Assembly (NCBI GenBank): GCA_963691655.1 | Contig: OY829328.1 | Span: 17,190,704 to 17,254,703 of the forward strand | Direction of reading: 5' to 3' | DNA from: Toxonevra muliebris | Taxonomy: Eukaryota; Arthropoda; Insecta; Diptera; Pallopteridae | DNA length: 64,000 bases | Shown: positions 11,693-24,072 of the stretch, piece after piece | Layout of the letters: the number at the start of each line of letters is the position of its first letter | How positions within the stretch are numbered: position 1 is the first letter of the stretch | Position numbers and translations under genes: made by a program | The notes under the pieces: model-generated | What the model was told of the DNA's origin: nothing | Database searches by the model: none | What the model saw: only the letters and a program-made list of their open reading frames with translations

Positions 11693-13974
11693 TATATAAA
11701 TAGATTTTTAGAAATTTCACTGGGACATGGTAGGTCAAATTTTTTTTGACCAGATATTTATGTTTTCTTTTCAATTCACAATTGCTCCTAATGGGAACTG
11801 GTGGCAAACCATTGGACCATTGGGATGTATGATTTTCCACACAACGACAATGCTGTTCCTTGTTGTGTTGTTGTAATAACAATTGCTGTCAGATATCTAT
11901 TGCATTAAAAAATAAATTATATTATATAAACAAAAATTAATTGTTGAAAGTTTCATGAAATTTTTGAGAATTTATATATCTTCGTTGTTAGAGTTTATGA
12001 AATTTGCGACATTAATTTATGCCTTTAGGAAATTTTATTTGCTATTATGTTTTGCTAATTATTGTTATTGTTATTTTCTATTTCTGACTATTAAGTAGTT
12101 ATAATTTAAAAAGTCAATTCAGCAGCAGCGAATGAAACCGCAACGAATAGGAATTTGCATAAAATAGTTATTTAGTTTTAGTTTCCGTAACCGTCACCTT
12201 TTAATGTTTTTCAACGCTTTGGTGAAACTGTCGCGCTTATCCTTTTGAAATTACCTATACTAATTAATAATTTGTATATGCTTTATGGTGAGTTAAATTT
12301 CGAAAACATATATTAATAATAAAAATGAATATAGATAATTGCCATTAAAAACACAGTGGTACATCAGTGGTAGGATTTGACAAATATTTATAGTCCCTTT
12401 CTTTTCATCTAAAATACAAACACAATTGTTTGTCGGACTAATGAAAGATGATGGTGCAACATTTTGGGATACACTTGTAATTGCGATATTTCTGTTCATA
12501 AAATAATAATAAATATATATGAATATTATGAAACGAAATAAATTTCCGTTTCTAGTCAATAATTTGAATATATAATTTTTAGTATTTTTTGTTGTTGTTT
12601 TTTTTTTTTTTTGTAGTTGAACTTTTCCAAACGAAGTTTGTGAAATGAAAAATTAGCTCATAAAAAATGCAAAAGTTTAAGTCAAAAGCTGGTGATAGTT
12701 GATTCGCTACTTTGACTGGCCAATTCCAATGCAAAGGAATGCAAATTCGGTTATGGAAATTATACGCTTTTTTAATGAAACTTGTTTCGCACTTAAAAAT
12801 TATACCATATAAAATAGTGCATATACATAATTTTTTTTTATTGAATATACACCGAAAAGGTGTGTGCTAGAATAATAATGGAAAAATCACAGTAATTCAA
12901 CCCAACAATTCACAGCAATTCACCTTTTTTCTTTTATTACTACTATTATCTGAAAAAATTTTATCGCTACAATTAAATTGAATACGAGTACATGTGAAAT
13001 TCATTATTGTGGCCCTAAGGCTACAAAAAATTTTAAAAAAATATGAAATGCAATTCAAACAATTAGAGCATTGCAAAAAAAACCACAACAATAACAATGG
13101 CAAAATGAAGAAAAAAAGAGAGAAAAAGACAAAACTAAGAAAAGAATATGTGCATAAAATTTGTTGTTAATAAAATTCACAGAAGCTCAAAGTAATTTGT
13201 TTATCAATTTTTAAAAATCTTTCAACTTCATTACATTTTATAACATATATATATGTGTACAAGTGCAGAGGTGTGCATTGAATCACATACATAAATGCAT
13301 ACGTATGCAAACTGTTAGTGGGCACTGTAAAAAGGTTAGTTCGCATGCAAATTCACATATAAATATAAACAATGAAAATATTAGCAACAAAAAAATAAAA
13401 AATAATGCTGCATTTATTGCAACAGATTATCACAATGCAACAATAACAATTCAGACTGTTGGGCATAACCCACGTACATGCATACATACATACACATATG
13501 CATATGCATGTATGCCACCGTATTCGTTTGCATGCAGCTGGTAACCTTAGACGATAGTTTTCTTTTAAGTTTCTGAGTGGTTTTTGTGTGTTTTATGTTT
13601 TTTTTTTGTTTTGTATGTTTTTGGTAATTGAAGTAATTCTTGTGCGCTTAAAAAAGATATTAATTATATTTTTTCGCACGAGTGAATATAAAAGATTTTT
13701 TTATTAATGTGTGTTGATTTTTTAGAAGATTTTTGTTGAGTTTCAGTAGCGAAGCGAAGGAGTGTCGTTTTTTTTACTGAATTTATAGAAGTGCATCAGA
13801 ATAAAGTGATGCGCTGTAAGTTTTTAGAGAGTCTATCTTCGATCTATATCTGTTTCCAAATATGCCACAAAATTTGTTTAAACTGTTTTCCGGAAGTAAA
13901 TGCAAAATAGTGCTCTCTTTGTTTTTCTGGATTATACTATCAAATAAAAAGTGGTTTCCATATTTTATATTTAA
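11693..13974. other. non-coding interval
   Basis: AT-rich. Poly-T at about 12598-12613 and a TATG/ATAC-rich patch near 13480-13510. The 88- and 93-codon frames (12293-12559 minus, 13263-13544 plus) show no domain, signal peptide or splice context that I trust. Confidence 0.6.
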
Positions 13975-15150
13975 AATCTTCTAAGTACATTTTAAATTAT
14001 TTGAAGTACTTTTGCAATTTTTGAAGTACATTTAAAGTATTCCAAGCACGTTTTGAATTTCGGATATTTTTGAGTACATTTAAAATCTTCTAAATACATT
14101 TTAAATATTTGAAGTGCTTTTGGAATTTTCTTAAGTACATTTAAAATCTTATAAATACATTTTGAATTATTTGAAATACTTTTGGAATTTTCTAAAGTGT
14201 ATTTTTAATTTTTTAAATTACTCTTGGAATTGGCTAAAGCACATAAATAATTTTATTAAGTATATTTGGAAATTTTTGCAATACATTTTGAATTATTCTA
14301 AATACTTTTGGAATTTTCTGAAGTACATTTAAAATTTTTTAAGTACATTTCGAATTAATTGAAGTACCTTTGGAACTTTCTAAAGTACATTTGCTATTTT
14401 TTAAATTACTTGGATGGAATTTGCTAAAGTACATATAGAATTTTATTAAGTACATTTGGAAATTTTTGCAATACAATTTAAATTATTTGAAGTACTTTTG
14501 AAATTTTCTGAAGTATATTTAAAATTTTCTAAGTACATTTCGAATTATTCGAAGACTTTTGGAGTTTTCTAAAGTGCATTTATTATAATTTGAAGTACAT
14601 TGGCAACTTTTTTGATTCCATTTTGGAAGTTTTTAAAGTACATTTAGAATTTCTTGAAGTACATTTGTAATTTTTGGAATTTTCCAAAGCACTTTTGAAA
14701 TTTTTTTGAGTACTTTTGAAATTTGTTCAAGTACATATAGAATTCTCTAAGTACATTTGTATTATTTTGAAGTACATTTGCAATTTGCTAAAGGGCATTT
14801 AGAATTTTTTGAAGTCGGTACATTTAAAATTATCTAAAGTACACTTTGAATTCTTTGAAGTACATTTGGAATTACTGAAGTATATTTGGAATTTTCTGAA
14901 GTATATTTGCAAATTCTTTGAGTACATTTGAATTTTTTTAAATACATTTTTTAAGTACAGTTAGAATTTCTTGAAGTAAAGGTGGAATTTACCAAGTACA
15001 TTTAAAATTTTCGAAGTATATTTTGAATTTTGTAAATTTTTTAGTAGTAGTACATACGTTTGGAATTTTCTGAAGGACATTTGGATTTTTTTGAAGCATA
15101 TTTAAAACTTTCTGAAGTATATTTCGATTTTTTTGAAGTAAGGAATAATT
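13975..15150. repeat. degenerate ~22-bp minisatellite (AAGTACATTTGGAATTTTCT)
   Basis: About 1.2 kb is built from imperfect repeats of a roughly 22-bp unit close to AAGTACATTTGGAATTTTCT plus 2 nt, with variants such as AAGTACATTTAAAATTTTTT. I estimate about 50 units. The unit carries the palindromic GTAC and a TTGGAATT block. Units diverge by small indels and substitutions, so this is an old array. There is no open frame across it. Edges fade into unique sequence at both ends. Confidence 0.85.
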
Positions 15151-17884
15151 CGGCATTATATTGAAATTATCTTAAGTTGAATTAGAGTCTTCTGAATAAA
15201 TCTTTCCAAAGTTAATTTTATTGAATTTTTGGGAAGAGTTATTAATTAAGTATTTCCTTTCTGATGAACGTGCGGCAGTCTAAGTGGTCAAGCTGACTGA
15301 GATTTTATCTGAGAAAAGATCATTCTACTGAAATTTACTTCCATATCTGTATTTCGAAGCGGTAAATGTCATATACTTATACATTGCTGACTACATAACA
15401 TAAATTTATTTGTCAAATTTGTCCAGCATCATCAATGCGCAGACATAAATTGCAATTTCAAAGGATCACTAGCAGCTTTAAGAGGAAGTAATTTGGATAT
15501 AATCTCCTCCTTTTTTGTGCGATAAATATTTCAGCCATTGTGATCGCTGTTCCTGAATCAAAAAGACAAACGCTTCGCTTTCGCATCTTCTGAATTCACT
15601 AGTAAGTAATTGGTGGTCTTTTTCAAAACAATTCTGTAGCAACTTTCTTATAAACATATACTAGTTTTATGTTAAATAAGCCTCTCATAACAGCTTCAGA
15701 GTATGGACCAAAGCTTCTGTACTTGAACTGTATTGTATTTAAGCAAAACCAAATAAAAAAATCCAATTTGGCTTATCAATAAATAAATAAAATAAAATTA
15801 ATTTGCATGCCAATAAAGCGATAAATGCCAATGTGCTGCAAAATATGCGTAGTCTCAAGCAGACAAAAAAACAAACAAAAGCCTAAAAATACGCATTTTT
15901 TATTATGCAAATATACAAAACATGAAATTTTGCGTGAGTCAAAATCAAAACAATAAAAACATCAAAAAAAGATGTAAAACATACAAATAAACCAAACCGA
16001 CAACGACAACATTAACAAGAAAATAAAACCAAAAACAATACTAACTGTTGAAAAACAGGTGTCTCGGTGTTTTGACTTACTGTGACAATTTTAATATTTA
16101 ATAGCCACCGTAAAGTGTAATTTATGAGACGAGCCTTTTAACACAACACAATAAACGCACATTGTTGTTTATTTAATAAACAAAAACCGAAAAGGTAGCA
16201 CTGCTACCACCCCAGAAGCATACGGGCGCACGCATGCGTACATACGTTCACACATCACACTATCATTCACCATTTCGATGCTTATGCTAATATATGTACA
16301 TACACATTCACACACAGGCAGTGGTTGCCCATTTAAACATTCATTCATAACTTTTTTTTGTAGGCTTATGCTTTGTGAACACACCGTAAACAAATACATA
16401 GTATGTATATGTAAATTTTTTTTGAAGAGGTGTTAAAGCTTCAGTTTAAGTTTAAGTGTGGATAATTATTTCATTTAACATTTGAATTCATTTTGTTTTT
16501 TAATTTTTTTTGGGAAAGTGTTAAATGTTCCGTTATATTTGTTGAATAGTAAAAAATTTTTATATGATTTTCTGATTTAAAAAGTTTATTAGAGCAAATA
16601 AATGTTTCATTTCCGTATATTGATAGGTTTAGAAAGCAAAGAGTGGACTTAACTTAAAAGCGAGTTTGTTGTTAAAGTCTTTCGATTTTATTGAGAGAAC
16701 GTCAAGTGAGAATGTTATGTAAATATGTTCATTAGTGTTTTCAAGTTGGAAGTTGGAAGATCACTAGCGAGATCTTGAAGAAGAGAACACAGAGAGATTT
16801 AACTGAAAACATAAATTTAGTTCAAATTCCACATTAAATTTAAATCCAAAAACTGTTTACGCCTTTTTTTATTTTTTTATTTTTTTACATTTAGATGCAG
16901 CTCATTTCAAAGTGTTCATACCATTGAAAATTTCACACTTTCGACATATTCAGCCACAGATTTCAATTATTTATGATCTTGTAGCATCTTATAATTTTTC
17001 TAGCATATTTTCATTTGGCGGCTTTTCTTTTGCCACCAAAACTAAACAAGAATATTTTGAAATGCAATTGTTTGCACTACACATTTATCCAAATTTAGTA
17101 TGATATATAAAATCAATTGGCCAGACACAAAAATTTGTAATCATTCTACATGCTGCCATCTATGGGCAATGGCGAATGAGAAGTAGAACATGGCAAAAAT
17201 TTGTTCATGAAAATTCGAACAATAATAAAAATTTATACAGAATAGTTTTAGCATTCATGCGTATTAGGGGTGCTCTATGTAGCAAATATGGCAAAGAAAA
17301 TTTAATACGGCAGTTGAGATCATTGCTGACTCTGATATTGTTATACTTTAAAAATTTTCTAAAATTTTTTTTTCTTTCAATTAATTTTATTTTTAACATT
17401 ACTTTATACGAAAAGAACAAATAAAAGTTTATTAAATAAAAACGTGTTTAAATTATACATACCTGCACGTATGTATCAAATGCCAAAAGGCTGGTTTAAA
17501 TTCAATTTGCAAGAAAATTAACAAAATCATGTATTACAGCAACAGAAATTGAATTTTTGTAAAGGTCACATTCGTTCAGATATAAAAGCTTAGCATATAT
17601 AAATACACATGAGTATAAAAGCAGAAAATATCATTCAAGGTTCATACAATAAAGTAATCAAAAGAACCCAACCTAAATGCCCAAAGCTACAAAAACTACA
17701 TACAAAATTAAGTATTTAGCTCGATGTAGAAAAAGACACACAGAATGAAAAAATTAAATTTAATTTGAACCACAAATCAAATATAAATTAGTATATAACG
17801 GAAATATACTTAACGTCATCATTAGAATACGTTACCAATTCCCACATAAACACATTCGCACATACAGATATAAATATATACTAG
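15151..17884. other. non-coding interval
   Basis: AT-rich intergenic or intronic DNA. A poly-pyrimidine tract at about 16863-16888 and short reading frames (76, 63, 82 and 71 codons) show no recognisable domain. Nothing else seen. Confidence 0.6.
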
Positions 17885-18067
17885 CACAAGCGGAGACAGT
17901 TATTTCCCGAAGGGGGGGCGGGGGGTTAATATTTTCGTTCCTTTAAACATATTTTTTTCGATTCATGACCAATGGTCAAAATGTATGAGACTGTCATCGG
18001 CTAAGAGGTGGAGGGGCGAGGAGTTATTCTCAAACTCACCCTTCTCTCCTCTTAAGATCCGCTAGTG
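17885..18067. mobile_element. small hAT MITE family, copy 2 (intact target duplication)
   Basis: Flanked on both sides by TATACTAG (17877-17884 and 18068-18075), a perfect 8-bp duplication. The right end is CCGCTAGTG, and the left end CACAAGCGGAGACAG is a diverged version of CACTAGCGGATCCAG. The interior has a G-rich block, a T-rich core with GACCAATGGTC and a CT-rich block, as in the copies at 4097, 27999 and 34416. The 8-bp duplication with CA..TG ends places the family in hAT. Confidence 0.85.
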
Positions 18068-18075
18068 TATACTAG

Positions 18076-18496
18076 TATGTTAGAGAACAAACTACAATGA
18101 GAATGTGGTTTTAGTCTATAATTATACTTTAGTTTTCACAAATTATTCACATTAAAACAATAAATTTATATACACATATATTTTTTTTTTTTTTGGTTTG
18201 CTTGTTCTTTGAAAGCCGCTTTGAGCATAGCTGGAAATTTTCTCAAGAAACAAAAACAAAAACCTATTAAGAAACTTAGGAATATAATATTTGCAAGAGT
18301 ATACAAAAATTGAGATGAATTACGTTAAGTTGTGTTGGTTGAAGCCTTGAAGCTTACGGAGCTTATTGCAGCCATATGTTTTATATGCATGCCATTTAGA
18401 GCTCATATGGTCACTTGGATGCCATATGCCACTTTATTTTACATATTGTATGAAGCAGATGGTTTTTCTACCCGCCCCATTAAATAATATCAGTTA
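18076..18496. other. non-coding spacer
   Basis: AT-rich spacer between two transposons, with a T12-14 run near 18181-18194. Nothing else seen. Confidence 0.6.
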
Positions 18497-18498
18497 TA

Positions 18499-19793
18499 TG
18501 GAGTGAGATGGAAAAAACACACGTTTTACCTAATAATTTTTTTTGCTTGTAAAATTTAAAAATTTCTTTGATCTAGTTATCTTTGAAAAATATGTCAATT
18601 GTTATTTTTAATTACAAACATGTTGATTTATTGTGAGTTTGATCAAAATAAGTGAAGAAAAAGAAGTACGCCTTAAAATTATTAAAAATTTTCAAAAAAA
18701 TTCAAATTGGTTTTACAAAAAATTGGCCAAAGAATTGAAGGTCTGCCGTCAAACTGTTTCCAATGTTATTAAACAGTTTCAGGAGAATTTGACCATCGAT
18801 AGACAACCTGGTTCGGAAAGAAAACAAGGACCACCTGATATTGGGAAAGCCAAGAAAATAGAAAGCATATTGAAAAGATCTCCAAACACATCTGGTAGAA
18901 AAGCTGCCCGGTTAGCCCAGTGCTCTGACTATTTGGTGCGAAAAGTTAAAGCCAATGCAGGTTTGAAAACATACAAACTCCAAAAAGTTCCAGATAGGAA
19001 TACAGCAAAAAATTTAGACGCCAAAAGTACGGCTCGGAAATTAAAATCGAATTTCATACAAAAATATTCATGTTGTATAATGGACGACGAAACTTGTGTA
19101 CTGGCAGATTTTACGCAGCTTCCGCGTCCAAAATTTTCATGTTGCTGATGCTCGAGGAAATGTCGAAGAACAATTTAGAATCCAAAAGCAGACAAAATTT
19201 CCTAAAAAACTCCTGGTATGGCAAGCTATATGCAGTTGCGGCAAAAGAAGCAAGTCATTTGTTACAGTGGGCTCTATAAATACCGAAATATACATCAAAG
19301 AATATTTGAAAAAAAAAAAGACTTCTTCTTTTCATAAGAGAGCACAATGTATCCACATATTTTTGGCCCGATTTGGCATCATGTCACTACGGCAAGAAAG
19401 CTCTGGAGTGGTACCAAAGTAATAACATAGTTTTTGTACCAAGAGAGGCCAATGCTCCAAATTGTCCGGAGCTAAGACCAATGGAGAGATATTGGGCTAT
19501 TGTGAAAAGAAACTTAAAGAGCACAAAAAAGGTGTCCCAAAACATCGAAGATTTTAAAAGGAGATGGGCAAGGTGTTCCAAAAAGGTGTCTGAAACAACT
19601 ATCAAATCTCTAATGGAAGGCTTACCAAAAAAGGTCCACTAGTTCATAAATAGTGGTTAGAACTATAATAGTTATATTTTTCTGTAATTTGTAAAATATT
19701 ATCAATTAAATAAAAAAAAATCAAAACTCTTAGATCAACCGTTTAAAAATTATTGAATTTTATATATGTTAAGATTTTTTCGATCTCACTCCT
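18499..19793 (+). mobile_element. DD37E Tc1/mariner element, copy 1 (full length, inactive)
   Basis: The 1295-bp element is flanked by TA (18497-18498 and 19794-19795), the Tc1/mariner target duplication. The left end is TGGAGTGAGATGGAAAAAA and the right end is its near-perfect inverse (AGGAGTGAGATCGAAAAAA on the other strand). The right repeat matches the left end of the copy at 57933 at 25 of 27 positions, so the true inverted repeat is about 27 bp. The left end here has lost about 5 bp inside the repeat. The element encloses the transposase relic at 18648-19642. Confidence 0.92.
18648..19642 (+). pseudogene. DD37E Tc1/mariner transposase, broken
   Basis: The product would be a cut-and-paste transposase. 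An N-terminal helix-turn-helix region (KNFQKNSNWFYKKLAKELKV, then CRQTVSNVIKQF) is followed by a second paired-like domain (NTSGRKAARLAQCSDYLVRK). The catalytic core has MDDET (first Asp, about 19083), FWPDLASCHY (second Asp codon 19370-19372) and CPELRPMERYW (Glu codon 19484-19486). The last two are separated by 37 residues, giving a DD37E triad. Breaks: the start codon seen in the other copies (ATG) is ATA at 18648-18650, there is a one-base insertion around 19124-19136, and the A11 run near 19309-19319 shifts the frame again. All three catalytic residues survive in their own frames. It resembles the ITmD37E branch first described in mosquitoes (from memory of the family). Confidence 0.9.
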
Positions 19794-19795
19794 TA

Positions 19796-20068
19796 TATAG
19801 GGTTACCAACCGTACTATTTTGAACAGAGCAAGTTATTTTAACCAAATTGAAGGGCAGGCTTAAGGAAAAAACTCCGAGTTCGTTAGAGTAGTCGTTTAG
19901 CTTAGTGATTCTATTTTTTTTTTTTGAGTTGTCGACTCTTAATTTATGTACTTAATGGAAGGTGCCAGGCAACAGAAATTACATAGACCTGCGTTTTCGG
20001 GACCCAATATATCATTCAATGTCCAAATTGTTTGTATGTGCCCTGAGAGTAGGTTGTCTACTTATGTC
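19796..20068. other. short spacer
   Basis: AT-rich sequence between the DD37E element and the next MITE. Nothing seen. Confidence 0.5.
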
Positions 20069-20415
20069 TAGGGTCGCAGGAAACAAATTTACACAGATCA
20101 GATTTTATCTTCTTTATTACACCGACGGCCAGACATAATAAAAAGTGCAGTGATCCGAAGTATTTTAAAAGTTGTTAGTTACAAATCTGCAATAAGATTT
20201 TAAAAATTCAAAATAGCGGGCGAGTTTTTAAAAATTCAACGTATTTGCTCGAAAACTTGTTACTCGGGAGTTTTCGGGGTCGCTGATTAAGAATACGCAG
20301 TCAGATTTGGAACCAGCGACTCTCAAAACACTTCGAACCTTACAATTTTTATTATGTCTGGCCGTGGGTGTAAGTAAAATTCGTTTTGTGTAAATTTGTT
20401 TTCCTGCACCCCTAG
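20069..20415. mobile_element. foldback MITE with ~75-bp inverted repeats
   Basis: The left arm (about 20067-20145) and right arm (about 20342-20416) are inverted copies. They share GGAAACAAATTTACACA with its inverse, and GGCCAGACATAATAAAAA at the inner end. The outer ends are AGGGTCGCAGG and CCTGCACCCCT. CTA is present outside both ends, consistent with a TA or CTA target. The centre contains another small palindrome (GAAAACTTG..GAGTTTTC). There is no transposase. The superfamily is uncertain. Confidence 0.85.
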
Positions 20416-20995
20416 AAATAAACACACCCCCAGCTCTAAAGGCGCATGCGAACAAGCAGGCGTAGGGGTCATTTGTAAGAGCACATTTCAGTTTTTGATT
20501 TCTGATATTAGTATAGTTTGTAGCACGCCAGAGTTCAGCACTAAAATTTTTCAAAAATGGCCAAAAATCCTTTTTTTGAAAACATGACGTGATGGGAAGT
20601 TTTTGACCCCAGATTCGTGTTCAGTACAAAAAATTCATTCGGAAATACTAAGAGCCATTTTATTCGCACAAGAAAAATTTTAATTTGCGGGAAAGTGAAA
20701 TTAATAGATTTTTCTAAATTTTAAGGAAACCGAAATAGAGAAAGAGTGTGTAATTTATTGACAAAAAAAAAAAACACCACCTTCTTTTCATCAATAAACT
20801 CAAACGTTGAAGAGCTCCAAAACTTATTATGGTTGAGGTAAAAACTAAAAAGTTAATAAAAATTAATTGCACATTTTTTTCACGCGCTTAATAAATAAAT
20901 CATTATTTTAGGCATTAAGTATTAGACATACATACACAAACACAACATTGTTTTTTTTTTTAATATATAGGGAGTGTCGTCATGGCCGGGGCGCT
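20416..20995. other. non-coding interval
   Basis: AT-rich with A12 near 20763. No gene-like feature seen. Confidence 0.5.
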
Positions 20996-21673
20996 GTCAG
21001 GGTCGGGACAGTGTCGTTTTCTCCATTATATCTCACTGGCGTTAGTTAATTTAATATACAGTATTGTTTGTCATGACGAAAGCAAAATTTTCATGCCATT
21101 TCGAGTTCAGAGGGTGAAGTGTGTATATAAATTAAAAGAAAAAAAGTGACCGCGTGCAAAAAGAAGAGTAAAAATACTTTTTAGCAGTGCCAGAAAAAGT
21201 GGATTAATTTAAAAATGAACATGCAAACATCAAACTAAGTTAACTTAAATTGTTCGGTAAGGTTTAAGAAGTGGAAATATGTAGCATTTCATGGTGTTTG
21301 TATCACGCGAATATGCTGTAAATGATGCGAAACTAAATGACGTGTGTTGTCAGGATCAGAGCAGTGCTTGTAATCAGAGTCGGAACACCGAAAATTTTAT
21401 TGTAATGATGTATTTTGACTCTAAACACATTTTTTTCACTCGTGCATGTTTTTCGTGCCATTTTATCGTATCGTATCGTGTGTGTATAAAAATTAAAATT
21501 TTCCTTAAAATTCACACCGAGCGATTTTTATTTTGATTTCATGTCTCTTTTCCCGGTTTTCATTTGTAATTTTTCTCTTTTCTTTGATTTCTATGTTATT
21601 TTCAATTCCATTTCTTCATTTCTTATTGATTTTCACAGTGCACTGACCCTGACAGCAGTGTTCCGACCCTGAC
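20996..21673. mobile_element. element with GTCAGGGTCGG inverted ends
   Basis: GTCAGGGTCGGGACAGTG at 20996-21013 is inverted at 21656-21673 (16 of 18 matched). The motif recurs internally in degenerate direct form near 21347-21400 (TGTCAGGATCAGAGCAGTG, then CAGAGTCGGAACACCG). The stretches about 21090-21170 and 21440-21530 are related to each other: both have a CATGCCATTT-like sequence followed by GTGTGTATA and a lysine/AT-rich block. So the 678-bp segment looks like two degenerate half-units between inverted ends. The superfamily is unknown and no target duplication was recognised. Confidence 0.6.
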
Positions 21674-23412
21674 TACAATTTTTGCTCTCTGTAAATCTGT
21701 AATCCAATTATATTTTAATGTTCAGCAAACATTGCAATTTGTGAGATATTTTCAACTATATGCAACATTAATAAAAATTCGGTTTTCAACGAAAGTTATG
21801 AGCAATCGTCACTCCTTTATGTTTTTTGTATTTTTGTTTGACAATTAGATGTTGAACTCATTTAATTTTGGAAAAGTTCAGCTAATTTTAAGGAATTGTT
21901 TATTAATAGAGTAATTGGTTTATTTGTTTCGTTTTTTTTTTTTTTTTTTTAAACCAATATCATTAAATTTGGCGCTTTCTTTCACTTGCAATGTGTATGT
22001 TTTAGAGCATATTTTCATCATAATTTCTTAAAAACGTTACCCATATAGCAAAAGTAAAAGAAATCAAAACATTTGCGAATCAATTATGTCATGCAGATGG
22101 ATAGAGCGATGTGTATATAAAGAGGTACAAGGCTCTGCTACACCAATGCAATGCGACAAGTTTATGTTGTATTATTTTGAATAAACCACAGTGAATGTAT
22201 CATATGTACAATAAAAATAATAATAATAACAACAACAACTAAATAAGCAAAAACAAATAATAATAAGTTTAATAAAAAATGCAACTTGAAATCTGCAATT
22301 AATTATGTGTAAATGCAAAAAAAAAAAAATGTAATTTATATGTTGTTTATATTATTAAAATAATAGTTGGATTCAGTTTAGAAATTTAATTTTAATTTCT
22401 TGTTTGTATACATTGTATATCTTAGGGGTTTATTGTAATTTTATACGAAATGCCATGAATCCCCTTAATATTTCAACTGCATATGCAAGTAAGTAATGCA
22501 TATTAATTGCGCTCTGCATTGTTCCTTTTTTCTTTGTACGTTATAATTAACACGCAATGCAATAAGTTTAGTAAAATTTCCGTATACGCAATATATATAT
22601 ATATGTACATAGTTGTTGATGTTATGACGTTATGGGAATTATTCCAAATATGCAGCATACATATTTGTCTATAATATCCCAGTAGAAAAAATAATATCTA
22701 GTCAGATCTGAATTTAAGCACTAACTTTATGAATTATTTTTTATTGAAATTTCTTACACAGTTACACAGGCCTGCGAGATTTGAAATGATTGAAAGCCAG
22801 AAGTAATTTCATATGCGGTTTTACGCCTTGAATGCGAATTTGATTGTAGATTTCGTTAAAATTTTGGGAAATTCAAACTCAAAAATGCAAAATGACGATT
22901 TTTGACCATCTTTAAAATCGAAAGCAATATAATAATAAGGTATAATCATACAATTCATAATCCCAATTTTCTTCTTCGAGATAAAGCAATTTGAAATTGG
23001 TATATCAATTCCCTTACAAAATATGCACTCACTTTGAAATAAATATCATCAAACTCAATTACAATGGAAAAATTTAAGATTTTATAGATAATATTCCAAA
23101 TCGATATATTTTTGCACTTTTAAGTTAAGATTTCTCAAGAATCTTGAGTGTAAGATTTGGTTTCAATGCACCAGATTTAAACATTGAATTCAATTCTGAA
23201 GTTTTGTTTTTATTTAACAGAGAATTTAGGTCAAAGTGAAATCAAAAAATAATTTAAATTTTTTTATTTCATTCAGTTTTGAATTTAAGGCAGAATATTT
23301 ATTCAATTTCAGAACCTACTGAATTTATATTCACGTCAAAGAGATCTAAAATGATTTCTGATTTCAGACCTAAATTCAGTGAGATTTAAATATTTTCAAT
23401 ATTGAAATCATT
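21674..23412. other. non-coding interval with an imperfect palindrome
   Basis: AT-rich. T19 run near 21933-21951, CAA/TAA triplets near 22210-22265, (TA)n near 22592. At about 23211-23256 and 23335-23391 there is an imperfect inverted pair sharing GAATTTAGGTC and GAAATCA, perhaps an old MITE. No genes seen. Confidence 0.55.
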
Positions 23413-23421
23413 AATGAGTTG

Positions 23422-23697
23422 GGGATATTAAGTGGTTGTCGCCATAGCCTAGTGATTGGTGTGGTGCTGTACCGAGCAAAAATCAAAAATCAAATATTTT
23501 CTACACAACACCACTCCTTGGCTGGAAAGTGGAAATGGAAAGCCCCAAATAAAATCTTTTCGCTTCGCCGTTCGAAATCAGCCTAAAACTATAAGTTCGT
23601 TCTATTTTGTATACAAATATAACTCACACAACATGAGTGGATGCCTAGAGTAGATGGTCTAGGCCTTCCACTATTGTGCCATAAAGGAAGAAAAAAA
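23422..23697 (+). mobile_element. tRNA-derived SINE with perfect target duplication
   Basis: Bounded by AATGAGTTG at 23413-23421 and 23698-23706, a perfect 9-bp duplication. The right end finishes in an A-rich tail (GAAGAAAAAAA). Near the left end TAGCCTAGTGATTGG (23445-23459) matches the RNA polymerase III A-box, as in a tRNA head. Compared with the related copy at 32405, the segment that should hold the B-box has been deleted between GGTGCTGT and ACCGAGC. The shared body includes CACCACTCCTTGGCTGG. A short frame across it is fortuitous. Confidence 0.82.
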
Positions 23698-23706
23698 AAT
23701 GAGTTG

Positions 23707-24072
23707 CTTAGGCCTTATTAATTTTTCTATTGGGATATTGCACATAGGGTAGCATTAGCTACATTTGAAAACCTTGTTCTAAGCACTCATCCTGAGGTTG
23801 GCCATATATTCATTCGATTCTCTTAAATCAAATTTTGGTTATTTTCTCTCACAAATTTTCGATGGTGTTCAGATCTGATATGTGCATAGTGAGACATTCC
23901 TATAATGAAATTTTAGAATTTTCTAAAAATTCGGGCTAGAATGTAGCACCACAATTGTGGCAACATTGATAGTAAAAGTAATTTTACTGCTGTTTGGCTT
24001 TTCAGTATAGAATTTTGGTCAGTTCCCCGGTGATTCGTGACATGTGTGAAAGTCATACTTGCTTAGTTAGCA
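23707..24072. other. non-coding spacer
   Basis: AT-rich. It may hold the 5' non-coding part of the adjacent transposase relic, but no terminal repeat was recognised. Confidence 0.4.

Noticed and set aside
14000..15150. CRISPR-like array
   Set aside because: Units are directly adjacent with no unique spacers of constant length, strongly degenerate, and in a eukaryotic context; it is a minisatellite.
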